DNA from: Clostridia bacterium
GTDB lineage: Bacteria > Bacillota > Peptococcia > DRI-13 > SV3-B141
Reading direction: 5' to 3'
DNA: 35,722 nt
NCBI GenBank assembly: GCA_018433015.1
Contig: JAHDSB010000058.1
Coordinates: 1 to 35,722, forward strand
Made by a program: the position numbers and the translations under genes. The notes under the pieces are model-generated. The model saw nothing but the letters and a program-made list of their open reading frames with translations, ran no database searches and had not been told where the DNA came from. Shown piece by piece: positions 6,765 to 15,102 of the stretch (position 1 is the stretch's first letter; every line of letters starts with the position of its first letter).

Positions 6765-8804
6765 CTACATGAACCTTGCGATTACTTGTACCAATCTTGC
6801 TGGAAGCTGCTTCAAATCGGTTATATCCAGTGTATTTTCAGCACCGTAAAGTTCTCGGATAGCCTCCTTATCCTGTCCAATAGCTGCAGCTAGGAACTGG
6901 ATGCCTTTTCGCCTAAATTCCTGCAAAGTATCTTTCATATCATACGCTGCCTTTTCACCTGAATAATCAGGCATAGCCTTAGGCTGCCCGTCACTGATGC
7001 TGATTATTAATTTGGATTTTTGGGGCGCATTAAGCAATCTATCGGAAATAATGCGCAATGCCATACCATCCCGATTGTTGCTGCGAGCCTGAATGTTCAT
7101 AAGAGCATATTTTTCATTTGCATCTTTGCTTTCAAAGTCTACATAGGAATAGACAGACATTTGCTCCAGCTTGGAGCGGTCTGCTGTATCCCCGTAAACC
7201 ATTATCGGAATGCCACACCCTTTGCAGAATTCGTATAAGGCGACAGCTGCCTGTTTTGCTGCATCCAAACGACCAAAGGCTGACATTGACGCTGATTCAT
7301 CAATCCTGAGAGCAACCGCAATAGAGGGTTCTTCCTCAGGCGGACGCTTGCGGGCAAATGTGCGAAAATCCATAGAGGCAACCTGATCCGCGCAAAATTT
7401 TGTGCCATACAACCTCGATTTCGCGAATTCAGCAGATAATTCATGCTCCAACAGCGGATTTGTTTTTCTGATTAATTCCCGAATAACTGGCATCAAAGTT
7501 GTCATCATACGGTTATACTCTTCCCTGTTCTGGTAGGTAACTTCCGGACGATGGACAATCAGCTTAATATCTTCATGGACACTTCCTTGAACACTTTGCC
7601 GTGCTTCCCTGTTCAACTGTTTACGAAATTCCTTTTTTTGTAATTCGGTTGTATCTGATTTATCGAGCTCATGATAGAATGGAGTGCCATTTTCCCCATT
7701 ATCATTGCTTGAAATATCAGTATTTTCATCACTGCTCGTATCAGAATGCCCCTCACTGTCTTCTGATTTTCTCAGACGCACTGCATTTTTATCAGCTTGA
7801 TCTGTCTTGGCAGAGAATTCTCCGTTTTCGGAAATATTAAGTTCCATTACTTCAGGATTTTCTCCGTCTTTTTGCGATTGACATATGTGATCCATTTCCT
7901 CAAGCTTTTCTGTCAAGCCATGACTAGCCAGTGCCTGCTCTAAAATAACAAGCTCCTGCGGATCGGTCGTGATTTTGTATAACACCTTATAATATAAACT
8001 TTTTTGGATTGAGGCACCACTTTGAACGGCATCCACCCAAAAGATATAGGAACGCATACCGGCCACACCTTTAATGGCATTGGCGCGGGCTGTCTCATCC
8101 AGCACCATAATCGTTTCAGCTAAAAGAGATAGTACAGGTTCAGATTCATAACCGGTCTTAGCTTTAACCCGCTCCATCATCACTTCTTTAGGCGGTAAAT
8201 CTAGTTTTTCTGCATGCTGCACTCGATCTCGCAAAGCTTCATTTAAGGGCCGGAAGCCATTGTAACCGCGGTTTGTTGTGATAACCGCAATAAAATCAGG
8301 GTGACGATGCGCGATACGAGTTGGCAAGTTTAGACTGCCATCTGGTTCTAATGCGGAATTTAGCGCCATTAAAACAGCAGCATCCCGAATCACTGTCGGT
8401 TCCTGAATCTCCAAGAGCCATCCATTTTCATACGCACGAACAATTTCTGACGGATAATAGCGATATTCAACCTTATCAGAATGACCATCTTCTTCTGACA
8501 GCACCGGAAGAATCGAACCCAGGACATCGGATTTATCCATATCTGCAAAACAGGTTACTTTCGTATAAGGCAGGTTAAAATCAGCAGATAAAGCTTTGGC
8601 AATCTGGGTTTTTCCCGAACCAGCATTCCCCTCCAGCAAAATGGTGCTAATTTTCATTTCACCGCGATTCCAATTTCTTACTACTTCTTGATATATACGT
8701 TTTTCTGCTTCACTCTCAATATGTGAAGGTGGTTTTTGCCAGACATGGGACTTCTCCTCTTCTGATAGCTGTCTGGTAGGTGATAAAATACTGGTTTGTT
8801 TCAT
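6765..8804 (-). CDS. MoxR-type AAA ATPase fused to a von Willebrand A domain
   Basis: A 679-aa fusion. Residues about 35-300 are a MoxR/CbbQ-like AAA+ domain with Walker A GNAGSGKT (59-66). A Ser/Asp/Glu-rich spacer (about 325-375) follows. The C-terminal third is a vWA domain with the metal-dependent adhesion motif DESAS (502-506) and a later SDGQP, resembling CobT/NorD-type partners. In known pairs the ATPase remodels or loads metal into a target while vWA binds it; having both in one chain is less usual. Its start lies one base from the stop of the DUF6530-like gene (TAATATG), so they are translationally coupled. The target is unknown. No signal peptide or membrane segment is seen, so it should be cytoplasmic. 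Confidence 0.85.
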   Translation of the reverse strand: MKQTSILSPTRQLSEEEKSHVWQKPPSHIESEAEKRIYQEVVRNWNRGEMKISTILLEGNAGSGKTQIAKALSADFNLPYTKVTCFADMDKSDVLGSILPVLSEEDGHSDKVEYRYYPSEIVRAYENGWLLEIQEPTVIRDAAVLMALNSALEPDGSLNLPTRIAHRHPDFIAVITTNRGYNGFRPLNEALRDRVQHAEKLDLPPKEVMMERVKAKTGYESEPVLSLLAETIMVLDETARANAIKGVAGMRSYIFWVDAVQSGASIQKSLYYKVLYKITTDPQELVILEQALASHGLTEKLEEMDHICQSQKDGENPEVMELNISENGEFSAKTDQADKNAVRLRKSEDSEGHSDTSSDENTDISSNDNGENGTPFYHELDKSDTTELQKKEFRKQLNREARQSVQGSVHEDIKLIVHRPEVTYQNREEYNRMMTTLMPVIRELIRKTNPLLEHELSAEFAKSRLYGTKFCADQVASMDFRTFARKRPPEEEPSIAVALRIDESASMSAFGRLDAAKQAAVALYEFCKGCGIPIMVYGDTADRSKLEQMSVYSYVDFESKDANEKYALMNIQARSNNRDGMALRIISDRLLNAPQKSKLIISISDGQPKAMPDYSGEKAAYDMKDTLQEFRRKGIQFLAAAIGQDKEAIRELYGAENTLDITDLKQLPARLVQVIARFM

Positions 8805-8805
8805 A

Positions 8806-9270
8806 TTAATATAACTCCAATTCTTCTAAAATTCGGTTAAGCACCCGCTTGCGTTCTCCAATCAATTCCCCTAAATCATTCAGACTCTGGGCAAATGCTT
8901 TGATGTCCTCATTGATGTTTTGATTGTCTACACACACCTCTACAGGTAGCACATCACCTTGTAGCCCAACACGTTCCACGAAGGGTTTTTCCGGGTCATA
9001 TAAAAGGGGGAGTCGGTAAGCCTCCTTGAAGTAAAGCAATGTCCTGGACAAAAAAATCATCAAATCAAATATTTGATGGATGGGCAGCTCCTGGGCCAAA
9101 ATCAATTCACCATCTTTATCATTTTTCCAAATCTGTGCGGCAATCTGCATTTTTTTATTTTCTTCCAGCATAGGTGCACCTAATGTTAAACGTTTGATGC
9201 CAGATTTATAGGCGTTTCTGCCATCTATACGCTCATAACCATTTGATACCATAACAACTTTTTCATTCAT
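8806..9270 (-). CDS. DUF6530-like protein of unknown function
   Basis: A 154-aa soluble protein starting MNEKVVMVSNGYERIDGRNAYKSG. The start at 9270 is preferred over 9276 because AAGGAGG is 8 bases away instead of 2. I associate the sequence with the uncharacterised DUF6530 family, but only from memory. It has a predicted alpha/beta N-terminal half and a helical C-terminal half (residues about 115-154, repeated Leu/Glu/Arg). It sits between the GIY-YIG-like gene (4-base overlap) and the AAA/vWA gene (1-base gap). That tight coupling suggests its product is a partner or target of the ATPase. Confidence 0.6.
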   Translation of the reverse strand: MNEKVVMVSNGYERIDGRNAYKSGIKRLTLGAPMLEENKKMQIAAQIWKNDKDGELILAQELPIHQIFDLMIFLSRTLLYFKEAYRLPLLYDPEKPFVERVGLQGDVLPVEVCVDNQNINEDIKAFAQSLNDLGELIGERKRVLNRILEELELY

Positions 9271-9584
9271 CGCCATATCCTCCTTGCATTTGGATCAGCA
9301 GCGAGACACTGTTCTCTCAAACTTTCTAATTTTGCTGTATAATCTTCGATAACTGATAGTTCAAAGCCTTCCGAGCCATATTTATTCCAGAGTTCTTGTA
9401 ATCGTTTATTAGGATGCCAGTTGGCTGCCAATTTCATATTATTGCTGTTAAAGCCTGATTTTGTATCTTTGGAGATACCCAAAAATACCTCGCCAGTTTC
9501 TTTACAACGGTAAGATATTACTCCCATTTCAGGATGTCTGTTTTTATAGGCTTCTAAAAGCTCTTTTTTTCTTTTTGTATCCAT
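9267..9584 (-). CDS. Small GIY-YIG-like nuclease-family protein
   Basis: About 105 aa, start MDTKRKKELLEAY, with GAGGTG upstream. The stretch MGVISYRCKETGEVFLGISKD aligns with the GIY...YIG core, though the triads are altered to GVI and FLG. ANWHPNKRLQELWNKYG and the terminal CLAADPNARRIW are typical of a small Bacillota GIY-YIG subfamily. The usual catalytic Arg helix is not clear, so nuclease activity is uncertain. It is the first gene of the four-gene cassette that continues with the DUF6530-like, AAA/vWA and XRE genes. Gap 9585-9750 upstream is AT-rich and probably holds the cassette promoter (TTGCAC near 9700 is a weak candidate). Confidence 0.65.
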   Translation of the reverse strand: MDTKRKKELLEAYKNRHPEMGVISYRCKETGEVFLGISKDTKSGFNSNNMKLAANWHPNKRLQELWNKYGSEGFELSVIEDYTAKLESLREQCLAADPNARRIWR

Positions 9585-9750
9585 CATTTTCACCTCGACT
9601 CTAGTATAAAACAATGTATCTCAAAATATAATCCACGCTCCGTAGACCATATGAATGCAGAATTATCCAATAGACAGTATTTTATAAAAATAGTAGCTTG
9701 TGCAACTTGCCGTTAAGTTTTTTCAATTTCCTGTATGACATAAGCATTAT

Positions 9751-9797
9751 AAAAACGAAAAGCCGCCAATCAAGAGCTGTTACCCTTAATCAGCGGC
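9751..9797 (-). terminator. Terminator of the recombinase operon
   Basis: The minus strand pairs GCCGCTGATTAAG (ending at 9797) with CTTGATTGGCGGC (starting at 9762), about 11 of 13 pairs, and then reads TTTTCGTTTTTAT. It starts 12 bases after the stop of the last recombinase gene, marking the end of that operon. Confidence 0.85.
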
Positions 9798-9808
9798 AAG
9801 TCTTATAT

Positions 9809-11380
9809 CTAATTTTCTATATCTATTTCAATACTTGACTTAAATTCCACCTCAATTCTGTCATCATGCACCGTAACCCTTTCAATAAGCCGCCTTACTA
9901 ATTGCTCATCATATTCCTCCAACTCGCAGGATTGCTCATTCAAGAAATCAGTCATTTCAGCGATTCGTTGCCTTTTTCTTTCTCGCTCTGCATTTTCAAC
10001 AAGTGCATTTTGCTTTAATTCTTGAAGTCGGTAAATTTCATCAGCAACATCTTCATAGTCATTCTTGGACTTTGCTTGTATAAGGAGCTGGTGTTGTAAC
10101 TCTTCCAATTTTCTATCAATGTCATCAGTGGCATTATCATTTTCTTCATTAAATACAGTAGCTATATTTTTCTGTAAAACCTGGAGGAAGGGTTCTTTGC
10201 GGACCAAAAGTTCGTTGATAGCCTTAACCACTGCTGTCTGCAATGTTTCCTCGTTTATGGTAGGGGCAGTGCATTCAGACCCTTTTTCCTCCAAACGACT
10301 GACACATCTCCAAACAATAGACTTGTAACCTCGGTTATTCCAGTGTACTCGTCGGTAAATATCACCGCATTGCCCGCAGTAAACAATACTTGATAAGGCA
10401 TACTTACTACTATAAACTCGCTTTTTACCGCCCTTGCCGCCGCGAAGATTTGCTCTTCGAACCATCTCTTCTTGAACCTGCATAAAAAGTTCACGTGGGA
10501 TGATAGGCTCATGGCTGTTTTCTACGTAATACTGTGGAACGATGCCGTTATTCTTGACCCGCTTTTTAGAAAGGAAATCAACTGTGTATGTCTTTTGTAG
10601 TAGGGCATCACCGATATACTTTTCATTCTGCAGTATCTTTTTCAGTGTTTCTGGTCTCCATTTTGCTTTGCCTGCTGCTGTAAGAATACCGTCTGCTTCA
10701 AGTCCTCTTGCTATCTGCAAAAGGCTGGCTCCCTCTAGGTACTCCCTATAAATCCGTTTAACAACTTTAGCACCCTCTGGATCAATCACTAATTGCTTGT
10801 TTTCATCCTTAGTGTAACCAAGGAAACGCTTGTGGTTGACTTGAACCTCACCTTGCTGATATCGATACTGAATACCTAGCTTAACGTTCTGGCTTAAGGA
10901 CTGGCTCTCCTGCTGGGCAAGTGATGCCATAATGGTAAGTAGGACTTCACCCTTAGAATCCATGGTGTTGATATTCTCTTTCTCGAAGAACACAGCAATG
11001 TTTTTATCCTTTAACTGCCGGATGTACTTAAGACAATCCAACGTGTTTCTGGCAAATCGGCTTATTGATTTTGTGATGACCATGTCAATATTGCCTGCCA
11101 TACACTCCTCAATCATGCGGTTAAATTCATCACGCTTTTTCGTATTGGTACCAGTGATACCGTCATCCGCAAAAATACCTGCCAATTCCCATTCCTTGTT
11201 CCTCTTAATATAGTTTGTATAATGCTCAATCTGAATTTCGTAACTTGAGGCCTGCTCATCACTATCTGTTGAAACTCGGCAATAAGCTGCCACTCGTATT
11301 TTGGGTTTACTCTCACTATTTTTATTATTTCCGATTCGTTTAATTGCTGGAATTACTGTTACATTCCTGCTAACTGCCAC
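9809..11380 (-). CDS. Large serine recombinase, third gene of the trio
   Basis: A 523-aa site-specific recombinase. The resolvase-type catalytic domain is at residues 29-170, with nucleophile Ser37 in CRVSTDS, and [12 protein letters not shown] following. A recombinase DNA-binding domain spans about 185-290. A zinc ribbon (CGQCG ... C ... C, about 335-375) and a C-terminal coiled coil (about 415-490) complete the large serine integrase layout. The start codon is GTG at 11380, 3 bases after the upstream stop, with GAGGTG upstream. It would cut and rejoin att sites for integration or excision. With two paralogues upstream, which one acts on the prophage is not evident. Confidence 0.9.
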   Translation of the reverse strand: MAVSRNVTVIPAIKRIGNNKNSESKPKIRVAAYCRVSTDSDEQASSYEIQIEHYTNYIKRNKEWELAGIFADDGITGTNTKKRDEFNRMIEECMAGNIDMVITKSISRFARNTLDCLKYIRQLKDKNIAVFFEKENINTMDSKGEVLLTIMASLAQQESQSLSQNVKLGIQYRYQQGEVQVNHKRFLGYTKDENKQLVIDPEGAKVVKRIYREYLEGASLLQIARGLEADGILTAAGKAKWRPETLKKILQNEKYIGDALLQKTYTVDFLSKKRVKNNGIVPQYYVENSHEPIIPRELFMQVQEEMVRRANLRGGKGGKKRVYSSKYALSSIVYCGQCGDIYRRVHWNNRGYKSIVWRCVSRLEEKGSECTAPTINEETLQTAVVKAINELLVRKEPFLQVLQKNIATVFNEENDNATDDIDRKLEELQHQLLIQAKSKNDYEDVADEIYRLQELKQNALVENAERERKRQRIAEMTDFLNEQSCELEEYDEQLVRRLIERVTVHDDRIEVEFKSSIEIDIEN

Positions 11381-11383
11381 TGG

Positions 11384-11797
11384 TTACACCTCACTTTCTA
11401 TCAAACTGTAGGCATATTCCGCCTGTTTGTATAGGTCGTCATATTTTTTCACTAGAGGTTTTGCTTTGAACTTCACAGGGTAATCCGTTTCCGGTTCATC
11501 CTTAGGCTCCCATATCCTTCCGAGCTTTTCTGCTCGTTTTCGTTTTTCCACCCTGGCTTTTTCAAAGGTCTCCTCATCAATAATTGGAGGGTAGAATTCA
11601 TCGCCAAGGTAGTGCTTGTTTTGCAACATCTTACTAGCTGTGGCATGGTAGCAGTCTATCCCAGCTTTTTTAGCAGCACCCTTCAAAGAAAGGCCTGACA
11701 AGTATCCTGAAAATAATTCTTTCACTTGTTCTGCTGCTATATCATCTACAACAGCTTTTCCATCTTCAATTCTATATCCATAGGGTGTGTGACCCAT
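11384..11797 (-). CDS. Recombinase-domain protein lacking the catalytic domain
   Basis: A 137-aa protein that matches only the DNA-binding 'recombinase' part of large serine recombinases (MGHTPYGYRIEDGKAVVD... IDEETFEKARVEKRKRAEKLGR). There is no resolvase domain and therefore no catalytic Ser. Its ATG follows immediately after the stop codon of the upstream recombinase (TAGATG), and its stop lies 3 bases before the next, so all three are one coupled unit. It might act as an accessory DNA-binding subunit or directionality factor, or be a decayed recombinase. The clean gene borders favour a maintained gene. Confidence 0.75.
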   Translation of the reverse strand: MGHTPYGYRIEDGKAVVDDIAAEQVKELFSGYLSGLSLKGAAKKAGIDCYHATASKMLQNKHYLGDEFYPPIIDEETFEKARVEKRKRAEKLGRIWEPKDEPETDYPVKFKAKPLVKKYDDLYKQAEYAYSLIESEV

Positions 11798-13360
11798 CTA
11801 ATTCACCAACCTTTCCTTCAATGTGATTCCACATTTTAATTCAAATCCGACTTCCTCTCGTGAAAAAACAATAATCTTCTCTACGTAACTTTCAAACAAC
11901 TCATCCTCATAGGCTGTAAGCATTTTGGACTTAGTGGCAAACTTGAGCAGTCGATCAACTTCTTCCACTTTTACAAAATTGCCATTGACGGAACGAGTAA
12001 GTAGATCCTTTTCAGCAAGAAGTCTTTCTCTTTCTGCTTCCAGTGAATTCTTCTCTTTATTAAACAGAGCAGGTTCCAGATACCCTTTGGCCATTAAACC
12101 CGTCAGCATCTGGCTCTGCTCCATGTTGTTTTCAATCTTAGTTTCCAATTCTTCAATTCTGCGAAAACTTGCCGCATTGTTCTGGTTACGTAACCCATTC
12201 AAAAGTGGTCTTAATATGAATTTCTGACCGAAAATGAGTTTATTCATCATCGTGACAAATGCAGTCTTTATATCGTCATCTCGTATGAACTGCATGGAAC
12301 ATTCCGTTATATTGCTTATATGCTTACTGCAGCACCAAGCAATGTATTTTCTTCCAGATGAATGAATCCGTCTTTTAAAGGTACTGCCACATTCCGAACA
12401 GATAATTTTACTGGAGAAAGAATATCGGTTTAAATATTTGCTGTTGCGTTTTTCGATGCCTTTTTCTTTTGCTCTCTGATTAAGAATGGCATCTACAGCT
12501 TCAAAATCCTCATGGCTAATAATTGCCTCATGATGGTTTTCTACTAGATACATATTTTTCTCACCATAATTGGTGTGCCTGTTAAAATGGCTGTCAGTAT
12601 AAGTCTTTTGCAAAATAACATCGCCAGTATATTTTTCATTGGTCAGAATCCCTCGAATCGTAGTAGCTGTCCAACGACCACCTCTTTTTGAAGGAATACC
12701 CTTTTGATTAAGATCATTTGCAACTTTCTGTGTGCCTTTGCCCGATAATACCTCTGCAAAAATATACTTCACAACTTTAGCCTGCTTGAGGTTTACTATC
12801 ATCTGACCGTCAATGTTTTGATATCCATATGGTGGGTAGGAAATTTTAAAGGTTCCGTTTTGAAATCGTCTTTGAATGGCCCACTTCGTATTTTCTGAAA
12901 TGGAAATTGACTCACTTTCTGCAAGCCCACTTAAAATGGAGAGCATCAATTCACTTTCCATTGAACCCGTATTGATGTTTTCCTTCTCAAAATAGATATG
13001 AACCCCAAGGTCTATCAGTTTGCGAACCATCTCCAAGCAGTCTGTAGTATTTCTCGCAAATCGACTGATGGACTTTGTAATGATTAAGTCAATTCTCCCA
13101 GTTTCACAGTCTGATAACATTCTAAGCAGGTCAGAGCGGTTTTCCTTTTTCGTACCGCTGATTCCTTCGTCATAATATAAGCCTGCATATTCCCATTCTG
13201 GATTCGCCTTTATGTAGGTCTCATAATGGGCCTTTTGTGCTTGCAAGCTGACTAGCTGTTCATTACTATCTGTTGAAACTCGGCAGTAGGCAACTACTCG
13301 TGTTTTTGGCTTAATAAAAGAGTTGGCTAGATTTCCTTCTATTTTCGTTATCTTTTTCAT
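11798..13360 (-). CDS. Large serine recombinase, first gene of the trio
   Basis: A 520-aa serine recombinase with catalytic Ser29 in [22 protein letters not shown] (about 98-111), a recombinase domain (about 175-280), a zinc ribbon CSEC...C...C (about 320-360) and a coiled-coil region (about 385-450). It is clearly related to but distinct from the 523-aa paralogue. The N-terminal tag (MKKITKIEGNLANSF) and the closing stop/start junction show it leads the trio. It is separated from the small gene at 13422 by 61 bases. Proteins of this type integrate phages and conjugative elements without a high-energy cofactor. Confidence 0.9.
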   Translation of the reverse strand: MKKITKIEGNLANSFIKPKTRVVAYCRVSTDSNEQLVSLQAQKAHYETYIKANPEWEYAGLYYDEGISGTKKENRSDLLRMLSDCETGRIDLIITKSISRFARNTTDCLEMVRKLIDLGVHIYFEKENINTGSMESELMLSILSGLAESESISISENTKWAIQRRFQNGTFKISYPPYGYQNIDGQMIVNLKQAKVVKYIFAEVLSGKGTQKVANDLNQKGIPSKRGGRWTATTIRGILTNEKYTGDVILQKTYTDSHFNRHTNYGEKNMYLVENHHEAIISHEDFEAVDAILNQRAKEKGIEKRNSKYLNRYSFSSKIICSECGSTFKRRIHSSGRKYIAWCCSKHISNITECSMQFIRDDDIKTAFVTMMNKLIFGQKFILRPLLNGLRNQNNAASFRRIEELETKIENNMEQSQMLTGLMAKGYLEPALFNKEKNSLEAERERLLAEKDLLTRSVNGNFVKVEEVDRLLKFATKSKMLTAYEDELFESYVEKIIVFSREEVGFELKCGITLKERLVN

Positions 13361-13421
13361 CCTCTCACCTCCTTCTTGGTAGGTCTCATATTACCTCTGA
13401 AACCCTTATATATCAACGATT

Positions 13422-13658
13422 TCAGGGCATTATCTCTGCTAAAAAAGGGGAGAAAGTTTGGCGATTTAGTGCGTCTATCTTGTGGAATTCTATTTCAGTT
13501 ATTAAGCCTTTTCCGAGCATCTTTCTCAGCATCTTTTCTGCCTGGATATAATCAAACTCACGCTGTAGCTGTTCCTGTGATACTTTCTTTAATTCAACGC
13601 TTTTGTCTATAATCTCATCTGAAATCTTTGTAATTTTTTTATCCTCGTGCTGATTCAC
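13422..13658 (-). CDS. Small SHOCT-like protein ahead of the recombinases
   Basis: A 78-aa charged protein with GTG start at 13658 and AGGAGGTG upstream. The C-terminal half (REFDYIQAEKMLRKMLGKGLITEIEFHKI) looks like the short helical SHOCT-type oligomerisation motif (a 'mxxkGLIteeEF' pattern). It is commonly seen as a small ORF preceding clostridial recombinase genes. Its role is unknown; a regulator or cofactor of the recombinases is plausible from position alone. Confidence 0.6.
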   Translation of the reverse strand: MNQHEDKKITKISDEIIDKSVELKKVSQEQLQREFDYIQAEKMLRKMLGKGLITEIEFHKIDALNRQTFSPFLAEIMP

Positions 13659-13737
13659 TAGGAATCACCTCCTACCTAATAGCCGTGGGAACAGGTCGAA
13701 GTTGAGGATTTGTAAGAATTAATTTGAATCAGAGCAT

Positions 13738-13774
13738 AAAAAAAGAGCCTGCAAGGGAAGAACCCCCACAGGCT
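13738..13774 (-). terminator. Terminator after the phage lysis module
   Basis: The minus strand AGCCTG (13769-13774) pairs with CAGGCT (13746-13751), with an inner GGG/CCC, and is followed by TCTTTTTTT. It lies about 80 bases past the amidase stop and ends the late transcription unit before the small gene and recombinases. Confidence 0.88.
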
Positions 13775-13853
13775 AGATAAATTAATTGTTTAATAATTTA
13801 TTTGAGAGACTTTGTGAAAATCAAGAAACACCGTTTTAAACTCGCCCTTTTGA

Positions 13854-14555
13854 TTAATCATACTTAATAAATGCATCCGTAAAGCCTGCCTTTTTAGCTT
13901 TGGCAAGCTCTGCCTCAGCATTTGCTTTGACAGTGTATGCACCTATTTGTACACGGTAATATTTCTTTTTCACTGGTTCTGCTGATTTTTCTTCTTCGCT
14001 TAGAAGTTTCTTAACATCCGCTCTAAAGGTATCCATGGTCTTGCCATGCTTAGGAAACCAGTGCATCACATCCGCATGGTTACTGGCTATACCTTGCTTA
14101 TAGCCTTCACTATGACAGATGATATCCTTCTCACTAAGTCCATAGAGTTTGCAAAGATGTACACAAAGCTCCACTGCTTCCTTATAAACAGCAGAAAAAT
14201 ACGAGGTATCGGTTAGACCGTCCTCGCAAATCTCAAATCCTATATGCGTGTTATTCGCATCTCCTCCAGCATGCCAACCCCGGTGATTCCAAGGCAAGGT
14301 TTGATAGGTAGCAATGGAACCATCTGCTAATTTACCAATGAAGGCATGGACACAAACTTGACGCCCTCCAGGTTTGTTTTGATTCCAATGGTTGTTATAC
14401 TGGTTCTTTCCTAGCAAGCCATCGTCTGGGCCAACGTAGCGCTTCAACCATGGGTTGTTTGCACCAGTCGAGTGAACCATAATACCTTTTGGCGTTATGG
14501 TTTTACCCGCTTTATAGCAGGCATTGTTCGTAAGTAATAGTTTGCGTAACTTCAT
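13854..14555 (-). CDS. Phage endolysin: N-acetylmuramoyl-L-alanine amidase with SPOR-type tail
   Basis: A 233-aa lysin that cleaves the amide bond between muramic acid and stem peptide. The Amidase_2/PGRP fold covers residues about 10-175: zinc/catalytic residues are suggested by IMVHSTGAN, the segment HIGFEICED and NHADVMHWFP. The C-terminal 45 residues (KKYYRVQIGAYTVKANAEAELAKAKKAGF) form an SPOR-like peptidoglycan-binding repeat. The start at 14555 is chosen for AGAGGTG 7-8 bases upstream. There is no signal peptide, so release depends on the holin encoded just upstream. It is the last gene of the late operon. Confidence 0.92.
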   Translation of the reverse strand: MKLRKLLLTNNACYKAGKTITPKGIMVHSTGANNPWLKRYVGPDDGLLGKNQYNNHWNQNKPGGRQVCVHAFIGKLADGSIATYQTLPWNHRGWHAGGDANNTHIGFEICEDGLTDTSYFSAVYKEAVELCVHLCKLYGLSEKDIICHSEGYKQGIASNHADVMHWFPKHGKTMDTFRADVKKLLSEEEKSAEPVKKKYYRVQIGAYTVKANAEAELAKAKKAGFTDAFIKYD

Positions 14556-14586
14556 TAAAATCACCTCTAATCAAATATTAAGTCAA

Positions 14587-15027
14587 TCATCTTCCACCAC
14601 CAGGCTTAGGCGGTTCCCCATCACGTCCATGTAGTTGCTGTAAAACCGATTTTAGGTTTTCTGGAATAGGCAGTCCAATATGTCCAGCGTTCTCTAAAAT
14701 GGATACTCCTTCATTACTTAGGTAGAAAAAGATTACTGCTGTTCGTAAAATGCCACTATTTTCTCCAATACTAACCAAAATTTGTGTATCGATAATATGA
14801 GCGATGCCTACCATTATAAAGATGAGTACCTTTTTGAAAATCCCCTTAGCACCGATTTCGCTACACAGTTTTTTGTTTGCAATTGCACAAAAGACACCTG
14901 TCAGGTAGTCAATGATCACAAAAGCTACCAGTGCATAGAGAAATCCGTCATAACCGCCGAGAAACCACCCAAGAAATCCACCGACTGCGGCAATAGCCAG
15001 CTGTATCCAATTCCAAATTTCTTTCAT
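14587..15027 (-). CDS. Phage holin (toxin secretion/lysis holin family)
   Basis: A 146-aa membrane protein with hydrophobic segments IAAVGGFLGWFLGG, FLYALVAFVIIDYLTGVFCA and VLIFIMVGIAHIIDTQIL, plus an amphipathic C-terminal region ending in PPKPGGGR. The YLTGV...(K)LCSEIGAKGIFKK pattern is the signature of the Phage_holin_4/BhlA-Cph1 type. It would form membrane lesions that let the amidase reach the wall. The start at 15027 has GGAGGTG upstream; the longer frame to 15084 lacks a ribosome binding site. It pairs with the downstream amidase. Confidence 0.9.
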   Translation of the reverse strand: MKEIWNWIQLAIAAVGGFLGWFLGGYDGFLYALVAFVIIDYLTGVFCAIANKKLCSEIGAKGIFKKVLIFIMVGIAHIIDTQILVSIGENSGILRTAVIFFYLSNEGVSILENAGHIGLPIPENLKSVLQQLHGRDGEPPKPGGGR

Positions 15028-15102
15028 TAAAGACACCTCCGTTTCGTGTATTTCCATATAGAAAAGAGCCCCTGCAAATGACAAGAGCGCTGAATTTTAT
15101 TT

